A stretch of DNA of 14,211 nucleotides. It comes from Akkermansia sp. Lineage in GTDB: Bacteria; Verrucomicrobiota; Verrucomicrobiia; Verrucomicrobiales; Akkermansiaceae. The stretch covers positions 1 to 14,211 of the forward strand of contig JAIFNK010000057.1 in NCBI GenBank assembly GCA_020047775.1, read 5' to 3'. The notes beneath the pieces are model-generated. The model was not told the origin of the DNA. It did not search any database and was given only the letters and a program-made list of their open reading frames with translations. Both the position numbers and the translations under genes were made by a program. Positions 1 through 6,386 of this stretch are shown one piece after another (within the stretch, counting starts at the first letter, position 1; each line of letters begins with the position of its first letter).

Positions 1-221
1 TCGGCATGATCACCGGCGACGCCACCGTCAACCACGACGCCCCGGTCATCTGCTGCACCGCGGAAATCCTCGCCAACATCGCCCTCCGCGACGGCGCGCA
101 CGCCCCGGTGGACGACGTGATCATGGACGAGTTCCATTACTACTCGGACCACTCGCGCGGCGCCGCCTGGCAAATCCCGCTTCTCACATTGCCGCGCGCC
201 CGCTTTCATCTCTCCTGCTAG
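1..221 (+). pseudogene. 3'-truncated Ski2-like DExH RNA helicase fragment (left part outside the window)
   Basis: The reading frame is open at the left edge and ends at a TAG at 219-221. It encodes a stretch typical of Ski2-like/DUF3516 helicases: a TGDATVN segment, [14 protein letters not shown] (motif Ib region) and MDEFHYY (motif II, DExH box), then [13 protein letters not shown]. Intact relatives continue directly into a motif III of the type FxLMSATLGD. Here the frame gives RFHLSC and stops, so motifs III-VI and the whole second RecA domain are missing. The 5' part lies outside the window. I read this as a broken gene rather than a natural short protein. The break lies only about 20 bp before the toxin-antitoxin pair that follows, so insertion or recombination there is plausible. 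Family assignment is from recalled motifs; the truncation is read directly from the sequence. Confidence 0.75.
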
Positions 222-238
222 TGTGCTAGTCTCTCCCC

Positions 239-469
239 ATGTCCACTGTCCTGCCACAAGCATCGACCCTCAAACCGGATCTCATCCACCGCATCGAGTC
301 GATGTCTGAGGAGGATCTGCGATTGGTGCATGAAGTCCTCCTCCATGCGGAAAAGGATCGGCTTTGGCGGGAAATCTCAGCCGACACCGAAAACGAGCGA
401 CTCAGCGGAAAATGGGAAAGGCTGCCGGAAATCATCACTGAGGTCCGAAGCCAACTGCGCCGGGCATGA
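239..469 (+). CDS. Small antitoxin-like protein paired with a PIN toxin
   Basis: This is a 76-residue, charged, probably mostly helical protein (MSEEDLRLVHEVLLHAEKD, then WREISADTENERLSGKW). Its stop overlaps the start of the PIN-domain gene by 4 bp (ATGA at 466-469), the usual arrangement of an antitoxin upstream of its toxin. I see no clear AbrB, ribbon-helix-helix or Phd signature, so the DNA-binding mode is unknown. The assignment rests on size, position and a resemblance to small proteins seen upstream of COG1569-type PIN toxins. By analogy with VapBC it would bind and neutralise the downstream RNase and repress the pair's own promoter, but neither is shown here. No convincing Shine-Dalgarno precedes the ATG. 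Confidence 0.75.
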   Translation: MSTVLPQASTLKPDLIHRIESMSEEDLRLVHEVLLHAEKDRLWREISADTENERLSGKWERLPEIITEVRSQLRRA

Positions 470-879
470 TCATCTGTCTGGACACCAACGTCCTCCTCCA
501 GGCGCGCGCCAGAGGTCATGCCTATTTCCCGATTCTCGACGCATGGGTCGCAGGTAAATTCACCTTGGCCGTCTCCACCGGGATTCTTCTGGAATACGAA
601 GAAGTCATCGCACGAATGAGCGGTCGCGAACATTGGCATAAGTTCGCACGGTTGATGGACTATGTGGAACTCACCACCCGAGCGCTCCTGCGGGTCACTC
701 CCCACCACCATTTTCAAGTCGTCAACCACGACCCCGACGACAACATATTCACCGATTGCGCGATCACCGCAGGCGCGGATTACAACGTCACAGAGGACCG
801 CCATTTCGCCCCACTCGCCACCGCCGGCTATCATCCCCAGCCCATCACCCCGGCGGAGTTCATTGCCAAGCATTTGTAA
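466..879 (+). CDS. PIN-domain toxin of a type II toxin-antitoxin pair (COG1569/TIGR00305-like)
   Basis: This 137-residue protein spans a full PIN domain. It starts with MIICLDTNVLLQA (first acidic residue Asp6). Conserved acidic positions follow in LLEYEEV (Glu43/Glu45), HDPDDNIFTDCAI (Asp91/Asp92, Asp97) and VTEDRHF (Asp111). The DPDDN-F-DCAI and TEDRHF signatures are those of the 'putative toxin component, PIN family' group. PIN proteins are Mg2+-dependent ribonucleases that in VapC toxins cleave RNA; the target of this one is unknown. All expected catalytic acids are present and the frame is intact, so it is probably active. The 4-bp overlap with the upstream gene indicates translational coupling. 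The pair sits between a truncated helicase and a regulator relic, which fits a mobile or recently shuffled module. Confidence 0.9.
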   Translation: MIICLDTNVLLQARARGHAYFPILDAWVAGKFTLAVSTGILLEYEEVIARMSGREHWHKFARLMDYVELTTRALLRVTPHHHFQVVNHDPDDNIFTDCAITAGADYNVTEDRHFAPLATAGYHPQPITPAEFIAKHL

Positions 880-1006
880 CGGGCCTTCTGCTCCTTCGAT
901 ATTCTATCTCTTTTCTGCTGATCACTGATGACTGCTCACTTGGCACTTCTCTCTCATCCTCCGCCACGGCGTCGGCTTCACCGTGCAGGACAAATTCAGA
1001 ATTTTG

Positions 1007-1090
1007 GTGAAGCCGAGAGCAATGACCCCCATCTACGAAAAGCTCCACGTCCGCTCCAGGACGGAGGCAGTGCTCAAGTATCTCGGGTGA
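1007..1090 (+). pseudogene. Relic of the C-terminal end of a LuxR/NarL-type response regulator
   Basis: The frame ending in TGA at 1088-1090 reads TPIYEKLHVRSRTEAVLKYL plus Gly. This is the classic end of a NarL/FixJ (LuxR-type) helix-turn-helix: recognition helix, turn, then RSRTEAVLKYL. Upstream in the same frame there is no recognisable remainder of the helix-turn-helix and no receiver domain, only unrelated residues from about 950 on. No intact copy occurs in the window. I read it as the surviving 3' tail of a gene lost by deletion or rearrangement. The rest of the 880-1121 gap (242 bp) holds nothing else I recognise. Confidence 0.55.
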
Positions 1091-1121
1091 AATGCGGGAT
1101 TGCCGTAACTCGGGAAAAATC

Positions 1122-2444
1122 CTAACCTCCCGGCGCAGTTGCCAAAATGTATTCGGCGATCACCCGGAGCTTGTCCGGCCCGAGGTGGGAAAATGGCGGC
1201 ATCGGTGGGAAATCCGGGCGCTTTTTCCCAGGTGCCATCGCCCAGGTGACGATGCCGTCGGGGTTTCCCGCGTAGATCGCGGCAATTTCACGCAGTGGAG
1301 GTCCGACTAGTTTGCTGTCCGGTGCGTGGCAGGCCGCGCAGGTGGCGAAGAGTTGTTCGGGCGTTTCCTCGGCTTCATCCGAAGGCGGGTTTGCCTCGTT
1401 CCACGCAGTTAGCGCGTTCTGATAGTCCGCCGTGCGTTCGCGGACCTGCTGTTGGTGGGTGGCGAGCGACGCTTCCCGATAGGCGTGCCGCCCGCTGCCC
1501 ATGCCGAGCACGACGACGGAAAAGAACACGCACAGTCTGATATAGCCATATCCCAGGTTTTCGTCCGGTCCTTTCGCCTTTTTCAAAAGCACGATGAACA
1601 GCACCAAACCGAGAGCGGCGGATGGCAGGATGATTTTGTAGAGCAGTGGCGTGACTCCCACGGCTGGCAGGGTGAAGAGCAGCAGCGGTCCGGCGATGAA
1701 TTGCAGCCCGGTGGCCAGGGCCGCAATCTGATAGAAAATCCGTCGCAGTTCCTCGCGGGACATTCCGTTGTCGAGATGATCGACAACAACCCGCCTCCAG
1801 AACCATCCGGCACCCGCGAGTCCTGTTAGCGCGACGGAGGCGAGCAGGAAATGGAAATAGCGGGGAAATACGTTGCCGACTTTTAGGGAGGAGAAAAAGC
1901 CCTTCACCTTTTCCCATTCGCTGGGGAAGAGCATGAGGTTCACGTTTGCGAGAAACACGAAGGGGATGGCGAGAAACAGCAATGTGGATGTGATCACGAG
2001 TCCCCAGTGAAACCTCTTCGCGATTCCGGTTTCCCAGCGATGCCAGGTGTATTTGTGCAGGTAGGCCAGCAGGAACGCGGCGATGATGAGCGGAATAATC
2101 AACAGCCAGGCATGCCCCGTGAGCGCGTTCGCCCCATACCACTGCACCGTATAAACAAGGTTGATGCAGAGCAGCGGTCCGATGCCCATGACGACGGCCA
2201 GGCTCTTGTTGACGGTGACGGTCTTCGCGATTTCCAGGGCGAGCGCATCGTATTTTTTGTTTTTGAAGCCGAGGAACTCGAAGATGGCGACGAGCAGCGA
2301 ACCGCCAACCGTTAGATTCACGAACAGGATGTGAATCAGGAAGAAAACGACGAGCAGCGTCTTCAGCAGGCCCTCCGGCAATGGTAGCGGCAGCGTGAGA
2401 TCGCGTGGAACCGGTGTGTTGGCGAGAAACAACAATGAAGTCAT
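1122..2444 (-). CDS. CydA-like membrane protein with C-terminal cytochrome c domain (second gene of pair)
   Basis: The protein has 440 residues, taking the ATG at 2444 because it overlaps the previous gene's stop by 4 bp (ATGA) and directly precedes the first hydrophobic stretch. About eight membrane segments span residues ~25-320. The N-terminal part resembles cytochrome bd subunit I: FLIHILFVNLTVGGSLLVAI (His38 at the CydA His19 position) and FPRYFHFLLASVALTGL (His198 near the CydA His186 position). The TM3 glutamates of CydA are not seen. A soluble C-terminal domain carries CAACH (369-373), with Met415 in PPMPPF as likely sixth ligand, so one c-type haem. Relatives are often annotated 'cytochrome c' or 'cytochrome ubiquinol oxidase subunit I'. 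The role is inferred: one of two CydA-type subunits in a membrane complex moving electrons between quinol and a cytochrome c domain. Whether it reduces oxygen cannot be read here. Confidence 0.8.
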   Translation of the reverse strand: MTSLLFLANTPVPRDLTLPLPLPEGLLKTLLVVFFLIHILFVNLTVGGSLLVAIFEFLGFKNKKYDALALEIAKTVTVNKSLAVVMGIGPLLCINLVYTVQWYGANALTGHAWLLIIPLIIAAFLLAYLHKYTWHRWETGIAKRFHWGLVITSTLLFLAIPFVFLANVNLMLFPSEWEKVKGFFSSLKVGNVFPRYFHFLLASVALTGLAGAGWFWRRVVVDHLDNGMSREELRRIFYQIAALATGLQFIAGPLLLFTLPAVGVTPLLYKIILPSAALGLVLFIVLLKKAKGPDENLGYGYIRLCVFFSVVVLGMGSGRHAYREASLATHQQQVRERTADYQNALTAWNEANPPSDEAEETPEQLFATCAACHAPDSKLVGPPLREIAAIYAGNPDGIVTWAMAPGKKRPDFPPMPPFSHLGPDKLRVIAEYILATAPGG

Positions 2445-3850
2445 GGTTTGGAGGATGCTGAGGTGGTATCGGAAAGGCGGATGCCGGTTGCCTGCGCGCC
2501 GGAGAGCGGCTCGCGGGTCTTGCGGAGATCGAGGATGTAGGAGACGAGCGCTTCCTTTTCCGCCCGGTTGCCGGGGAACGGCGGCATGAAGGTGCTGGTC
2601 TTGTGCATGGTGCCGAGGAAGGAAACCATACCTCCGGCGTTCCACTCGCCGGGGCCATACATGCGGGTGAACTTGTCCAGCACGCTGTTGATTCCAGTGG
2701 TGCTGTGGCAGCGCGAACAGGAAATCATAAAAACATCCTTGCCCGCCTCAATGTGGTTTTCAGGAGTGACGGTGTGATGTTTTACATAAGTCGCATGGGT
2801 GAGCATGCCCTCACTTTGGAGAAAGCGGACTTCGTCCTTTCTCACGCCGTTGGAATACAGGTATTCCGCGATCACCCACGGCTTGCGCATGAACTCGCGG
2901 GCCCGCTCGAAATGCCCTAACAGCCAGATGCCCATGAAGGTCGGGATCAGCAGCGCCCATCGCGGAATCAGTCGCGGCACCGTCAGGCCGCCGATGGCGA
3001 TAAGCAGGAACGCACCCACCGTCCAGCCCAGCAGCATCGCAAACTTGTCCTTCCATTGGACGAATGCCATGGAAAGAAGGGCCACGGACTGGTTCGCCCG
3101 CATCGCCTCGGGAATTCGGAACCAATACCAGATGCCGAAAAAGGTCAGCGCTATCATCGAGAAAAGCACCACATGGGACAGTCGCTCGACCATCCAAGCT
3201 CTCGCGGCGGCGTCCTTTTTCGTGAAGAAATACGTGCAGAACCAAAGGAAAACCGCGCCCGTCATGAACGCGAAGGCCGTGCGGAAACCAAGCTGCGGCA
3301 GATAGAGAGGCGCGGTCATTGCATCGAGAAACGCCCGGCTCTGGCTCCAGTCGCCGGTGTTCATCATGAATCCTAACACCGCTACAATCAGCGCCATGGT
3401 GAGCCAGGACATGATACTTAGGGCGAGGCCGATCTTGATGTGCTTGCGCTTCTTCTCAGGCGTGTCCGCTTTTTTCCAACTGAGAAACCACCACATGATG
3501 AGCACGACCTCGGAGATGAAAACCAGCCACTCCGCGAACCAACCGAGGAAAAAGATCCGCAACAAACTGCCGATCCCGAACGGCGCGAACAACGAGGTGG
3601 ATAGCCAGATCCCCACCCCGGTTAGAGCCCCCACCGTGGTGGTGACGATGAAAACCACAAAGGTGATGCGGTGCGCGAGACGGTCGATGTCCGGACGATT
3701 GTGTTTGTGCGCCCACCATTCCATGAAAGTCAGCAAGGGATAGGCTCCGACAGCCAGCGGATGGTTAATGAGCACATGCAGACATGCGATCAGGCCGATG
3801 ATCAGGCGACCGCCGGCGATGTGATCGAGGTAGTAGGGAGGAAAATCCAT
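2441..3850 (-). CDS. Cytochrome bd subunit I (CydA)-like membrane protein with C-terminal cytochrome c domain (first gene of pair)
   Basis: The protein has 469 residues starting MDFPPYYLDHIAGGRL at the ATG at 3850. A longer upstream frame to 4033 exists, but its extension is not protein-like. CydA-like features are LHVLINHPLAVGAYPLLTFME (His25 at the His19 position), TGVGIWLSTSLF, AEWLVFISE in TM3 (Glu107/Glu114, like the two CydA TM3 glutamates), KFAMLLG (Met272 near CydA Met393) and MRKPWVI, close to the CydA GRQPW motif. The segment YLPQLGFRTAFAFMTGAVF aligns with CydA TM5, but the His186 position appears to be Phe189. The C-terminal domain has CSRCH (378-382) and FMPPFPG with Met422 as candidate sixth ligand. 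No CydB gene is adjacent; the overlapping downstream paralogue may take its place. The gene is divergent from a RegB/RegA pair, which suggests redox control. The oxidase-like fold is well supported; the reaction is inferred. Confidence 0.82.
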   Translation of the reverse strand: MDFPPYYLDHIAGGRLIIGLIACLHVLINHPLAVGAYPLLTFMEWWAHKHNRPDIDRLAHRITFVVFIVTTTVGALTGVGIWLSTSLFAPFGIGSLLRIFFLGWFAEWLVFISEVVLIMWWFLSWKKADTPEKKRKHIKIGLALSIMSWLTMALIVAVLGFMMNTGDWSQSRAFLDAMTAPLYLPQLGFRTAFAFMTGAVFLWFCTYFFTKKDAAARAWMVERLSHVVLFSMIALTFFGIWYWFRIPEAMRANQSVALLSMAFVQWKDKFAMLLGWTVGAFLLIAIGGLTVPRLIPRWALLIPTFMGIWLLGHFERAREFMRKPWVIAEYLYSNGVRKDEVRFLQSEGMLTHATYVKHHTVTPENHIEAGKDVFMISCSRCHSTTGINSVLDKFTRMYGPGEWNAGGMVSFLGTMHKTSTFMPPFPGNRAEKEALVSYILDLRKTREPLSGAQATGIRLSDTTSASSKP

Positions 3851-3893
3851 GCGCCGCTTGTAGGCACGTTTTCCGATGTGAAAATGTGGTGAA

Positions 3894-3940
3894 TTGTCGC
3901 AGTGGCGGGTATTCCTTTGGCTGCATTCCACCTGCGACAA
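3894..3940. promoter_or_regulatory. Inverted repeat in the divergent promoter region; candidate RegA-type operator
   Basis: TTGTCGCAG at 3894-3902 is matched exactly by CTGCGACAA at 3932-3940, and the arms extend imperfectly inward (TGG / CCAC). The centres are 38 bp apart. On the minus strand the right arm also reads TGCGG-N6-GTCGC (3949 down to 3934), close to the GCGGC-Nx-GTCGC pattern proposed for RegA/PrrA sites. The repeat lies between the CydA-like operon start (3850) and the kinase start (4041), so one operator could serve both directions. The repeat is read directly; its role is inference. Confidence 0.5.
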
Positions 3941-4040
3941 AAAACCGCACGCCTTTCCCAGTTTCCGGTGGGACGATAGGGGCCGGGCCGCATAGTCTCC
4001 GTGCATCGCCGCCGCCATTCCACTCCCCGCCACGTCCCTG

Positions 4041-5300
4041 ATGCTCCGCTGGATCCTGCGCCTGCGGTGGGTAGCTGCTTTCGGCCAATTGTTTGCGATG
4101 CTGGCGGCGGCCTTCGTTTTTCATCTGGAACTGCCATGGATTCCGATGATTTCCGGATTGATGCTCACGGTGTTTTCCAACCATCTGCTTCAGGACTGCA
4201 TGGATGGGAGCAGCGGGAAATGCAGACCGTTGATCAACACGTTGATCTTCGGTGACTCGCTGATTCTGACCACGATGCTCTACTTCTCTGGCGGGGTTCA
4301 TAATCCGTTCACCGGCTTCTACCTTCTTCTCATCGCGCTGGCGGCCATGACCTTGTCCGGTCGCTCGCTGTGCGTTCTGCTGGTGCTTGTCGCCGTGGAA
4401 GTGCTCGTGCTTTCCATCTGGCACCTGCCGTTCTCCGGCCCTGCCGGGGTGGTGGGCGGCAGAACACTCACCTATCCGGTTTTTCTAGCAGGATGGGGTG
4501 TATCGTTGCTACTCATCGCCATCTGCATCGCGTTTTTCGTCCACCGGATGAACCGCCAGCTCCGCGAACGCGAAAAGGAACTCGCCGAAGCGGAACGGCA
4601 AATCACAGAAGCGAACCGTTTCCAGTCGCTCGCCACCCTCGCCGCCGGAGTCGCCCACGAACTTGGGTCGCCGCTCGGCACCATCGCCATCGCCAGCAAG
4701 GAACTGGAACGCTCGCTCCGGCGTGATGGAGCGTCTGCGGGCTGGCAGGAAGATGCCCGCTTGATCCGCAGCGAGGTGGAACGATGCCGCCAGATTCTGG
4801 ACCGCCTCGACCGCCGCTCGACACGCGGGACAGGAGAGTCCCCGCAAGCCTGCACTGCGGCATCGCTGTGCGCCCGGTTGGAAAAACATCTGTCGTCAGA
4901 AATGTTGGAGCGTGTGAAAACCGACGACCGCACGCAGAATTTCCCGCTCCTTCTTTCCACTGGAGCGGTGCTTCAATCGCTCGTCGTGCTCATCGAAAAC
5001 GCCTGCGAGGCCGATCCATCCGGCAGGCCGGTGACACTGGATATTCGGATCCATGGACAGGACGAAATTGTGTTCCGCGTGTTGGATCAGGGTCCGGGAA
5101 TTCCCGACCATTTGCGGCGGCGGATCGGCGAACCGTTTTTCACCACGAAAAAAGATACATCAGGCATGGGACTTGGGATTTTCCTCATCCAGACACTCAC
5201 CGCGCACTTGGGTGGTTCATGCACCCTGCTGCCGACTGTGAACGGCGGCACCTGCGCCACCCTGACCCTGCCCGTGAAACCCAAGGATTCCCCCGAATGA
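4041..5300 (+). CDS. regB: RegB/PrrB-type redox-sensing histidine kinase (copy 1)
   Basis: This 419-residue membrane kinase has about six hydrophobic segments in residues 10-167. It carries GGVHNPF (84-90), the quinone-interacting GGxxNPF heptapeptide of RegB. A linker helix (~168-195) leads to the H-box VAHELGSPLGTIAIA with phospho-acceptor His206. Cys249 in EVERCRQIL matches RegB's redox-active cysteine (Cys265 in Rhodobacter). The ATPase part has an N box (IENACEA, Asn320), G1 (DQGPGI, 349-354) and G2 (GMGLGI, 375-380). In this family oxidised quinone and cysteine oxidation restrain the kinase, and reducing conditions activate it. The ATG at 4041 is chosen because the protein aligns from there with the paralogue at 6383-7672. 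Its stop overlaps the regulator start by 4 bp (ATGA). The divergent neighbour is the CydA-like operon, its likely target. There is no clear Shine-Dalgarno. Confidence 0.9.
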   Translation: MLRWILRLRWVAAFGQLFAMLAAAFVFHLELPWIPMISGLMLTVFSNHLLQDCMDGSSGKCRPLINTLIFGDSLILTTMLYFSGGVHNPFTGFYLLLIALAAMTLSGRSLCVLLVLVAVEVLVLSIWHLPFSGPAGVVGGRTLTYPVFLAGWGVSLLLIAICIAFFVHRMNRQLREREKELAEAERQITEANRFQSLATLAAGVAHELGSPLGTIAIASKELERSLRRDGASAGWQEDARLIRSEVERCRQILDRLDRRSTRGTGESPQACTAASLCARLEKHLSSEMLERVKTDDRTQNFPLLLSTGAVLQSLVVLIENACEADPSGRPVTLDIRIHGQDEIVFRVLDQGPGIPDHLRRRIGEPFFTTKKDTSGMGLGIFLIQTLTAHLGGSCTLLPTVNGGTCATLTLPVKPKDSPE

Positions 5301-5833
5301 ACACACCGCAGTTTCAACGCATCCTCGTCGTCGATGACGATGCCATTTACCGCGAACGCCTCGCCCGTTCGTTTCGCGAGAACGGCTATGAAACCGCCAC
5401 TGCGGAAGACGCGGATGGCGGTGTCCGCACCGCCCGGGAGTTCTCGCCGCAAGCCGCCGTGCTAGACCTCCGCATGCCCGGCGACGGCTTGGAGTGCCTG
5501 AAACGACTGATCGACGAACATCCCGGCATCCGGGCGGTCATTCTAACGGGCTATGGCAGCATCGCCACCGCCATTGAGGCCGTCAGGGCAGGAGCCATCG
5601 ACTATCTCACCAAACCGGCGGACGCGGATCAGATCCTCGCCGTTCTATCAGGACAGCGCCACGCTCCGGCAGACGAGTCCTATCAGGCTCCGTCGCTGGA
5701 CCGTCTCGAATGGGAACACATCCAGCGCGTCCTGCATGACCACGGCGGCAACATCAGCCGCGCCGCGGAAGCGCTGGGGCTGCACCGCCGCTCGCTACAA
5801 AGGAAACTCCAGAAATATCCGCCGAACCAGTAG
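5297..5833 (+). CDS. regA: RegA/PrrA-type response regulator (copy 1)
   Basis: This 178-residue protein has a receiver domain with VVDDD (Asp13-15), phospho-acceptor Asp57 (VLDLRMPG), Thr84 (LTGYGS) and Lys106 (LTKPAD). A short linker leads to a Fis-type helix-turn-helix at about 135-174 (LEWEHIQRVL, GNISRAAEALGLHRRSLQRK). There is no AAA+ domain. This two-part layout and the wording of the helix-turn-helix are specific to RegA/PrrA/ActR regulators of redox-responsive genes. The start was set at the ATG overlapping the kinase stop; a much longer in-frame extension upstream is a shadow of the kinase. Phosphorylated by the kinase, it should bind operators such as the repeat at 3894-3940. It ends 7 bp before the convergent stop of its paralogue, with no separate terminator visible. 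Confidence 0.92.
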   Translation: MNTPQFQRILVVDDDAIYRERLARSFRENGYETATAEDADGGVRTAREFSPQAAVLDLRMPGDGLECLKRLIDEHPGIRAVILTGYGSIATAIEAVRAGAIDYLTKPADADQILAVLSGQRHAPADESYQAPSLDRLEWEHIQRVLHDHGGNISRAAEALGLHRRSLQRKLQKYPPNQ

Positions 5834-5840
5834 ATGCAGT

Positions 5841-6386
5841 TCACGATACCGGAGGATACTTCTGTAGTTTCCGCTGCAAAGTCCGCCGCTCGATCCCGAG
5901 CTTGCGCGCGGTGGAGCTGATGTTTCCACCGTGGTCCCGCAGGACGCGCTGCATGTGCTCCCACTCGACGCGTTCCAGCGACGGCACGGGAGTTTCGGAT
6001 TCCACCGGAACACCCACCGCAGGCCCGGAAAACAAGGCGGCCTCGATCTGCCCGGTATCCGCGGGCTTCGACAAATAATCCACCGCGCCGAGACGCATCG
6101 CATCGACCGCAGTGGTGATGCTACCATATCCGGTTAGAATCAGGATTCTGATTTCCGGCAGGTGATCCCGCAGCGTCCGCGCCACTTCCAGCCCGCTTTC
6201 CCCGTCCAACCGCAGATCGATGACCGCAAATTCCGGTGAAAATCCACGAAGCAACCTTGTCACCTCCTCCAGTCCGGTCGCCGTGACCACCTCATGCCCG
6301 CGCCGCCGCAGCGAGGCGGCGAGACGGTCGAGAAAAACCATGTCGTCATCGACTGCCAAAATGCGGCGCGGCGGATGCGTGTTCAT
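5841..6386 (-). CDS. RegA/PrrA-type response regulator (copy 2)
   Basis: This 181-residue protein is a close paralogue of the regulator at 5297-5833. The receiver has VDDDM, Asp57 (VIDLRLDG), Thr85 (LTGYGS) and Lys107 (LSKPAD). The Fis-type helix-turn-helix (about 139-176) reads WEHMQRVLRDHGGNISSTAR followed by KLGIERRTLQRKLQKYPP. The last 15 or so residues nearly match copy 1, so binding specificities probably overlap. In the recognition region, however, this copy has GIERRT where copy 1 has GLHRRS, the usual RegA wording being MHRRT. The start ATG at 6386 overlaps the kinase stop (ATGA), so the pair is translationally coupled. The gene order kinase-regulator is the same as in copy 1, but the pair is inverted, giving a tail-to-tail arrangement. 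Confidence 0.92.
   Translation of the reverse strand: MNTHPPRRILAVDDDMVFLDRLAASLRRRGHEVVTATGLEEVTRLLRGFSPEFAVIDLRLDGESGLEVARTLRDHLPEIRILILTGYGSITTAVDAMRLGAVDYLSKPADTGQIEAALFSGPAVGVPVESETPVPSLERVEWEHMQRVLRDHGGNISSTARKLGIERRTLQRKLQKYPPVS

Noticed and set aside
226..873. 215-codon minus-strand frame opposite the toxin-antitoxin pair
   Set aside because: The plus-strand frames encode a recognisable PIN toxin with its partner. The minus-strand translation shows no domain.
913..950. Imperfect ATCACTGATGACTGCTCAC repeat-like stretch after the toxin
   Set aside because: It is too short and imperfect to call a repeat, hairpin or recombination site.
2445..2645. N-terminal extension of the second CydA-like frame upstream of 2444
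   Set aside because: It is the antisense-free shadow of the preceding gene's coding sequence in another frame. The 4-bp overlapping ATG gives a membrane protein of the expected form.
3851..4033. N-terminal extension of the CydA-like frame upstream of 3850
   Set aside because: The extension has no CydA similarity and covers the inverted repeat and the divergent promoter region.
4784..5296. Long in-frame extension of the RegA-like regulator
   Set aside because: It reads the kinase gene out of frame. The receiver domain begins right after the ATG at 5297.
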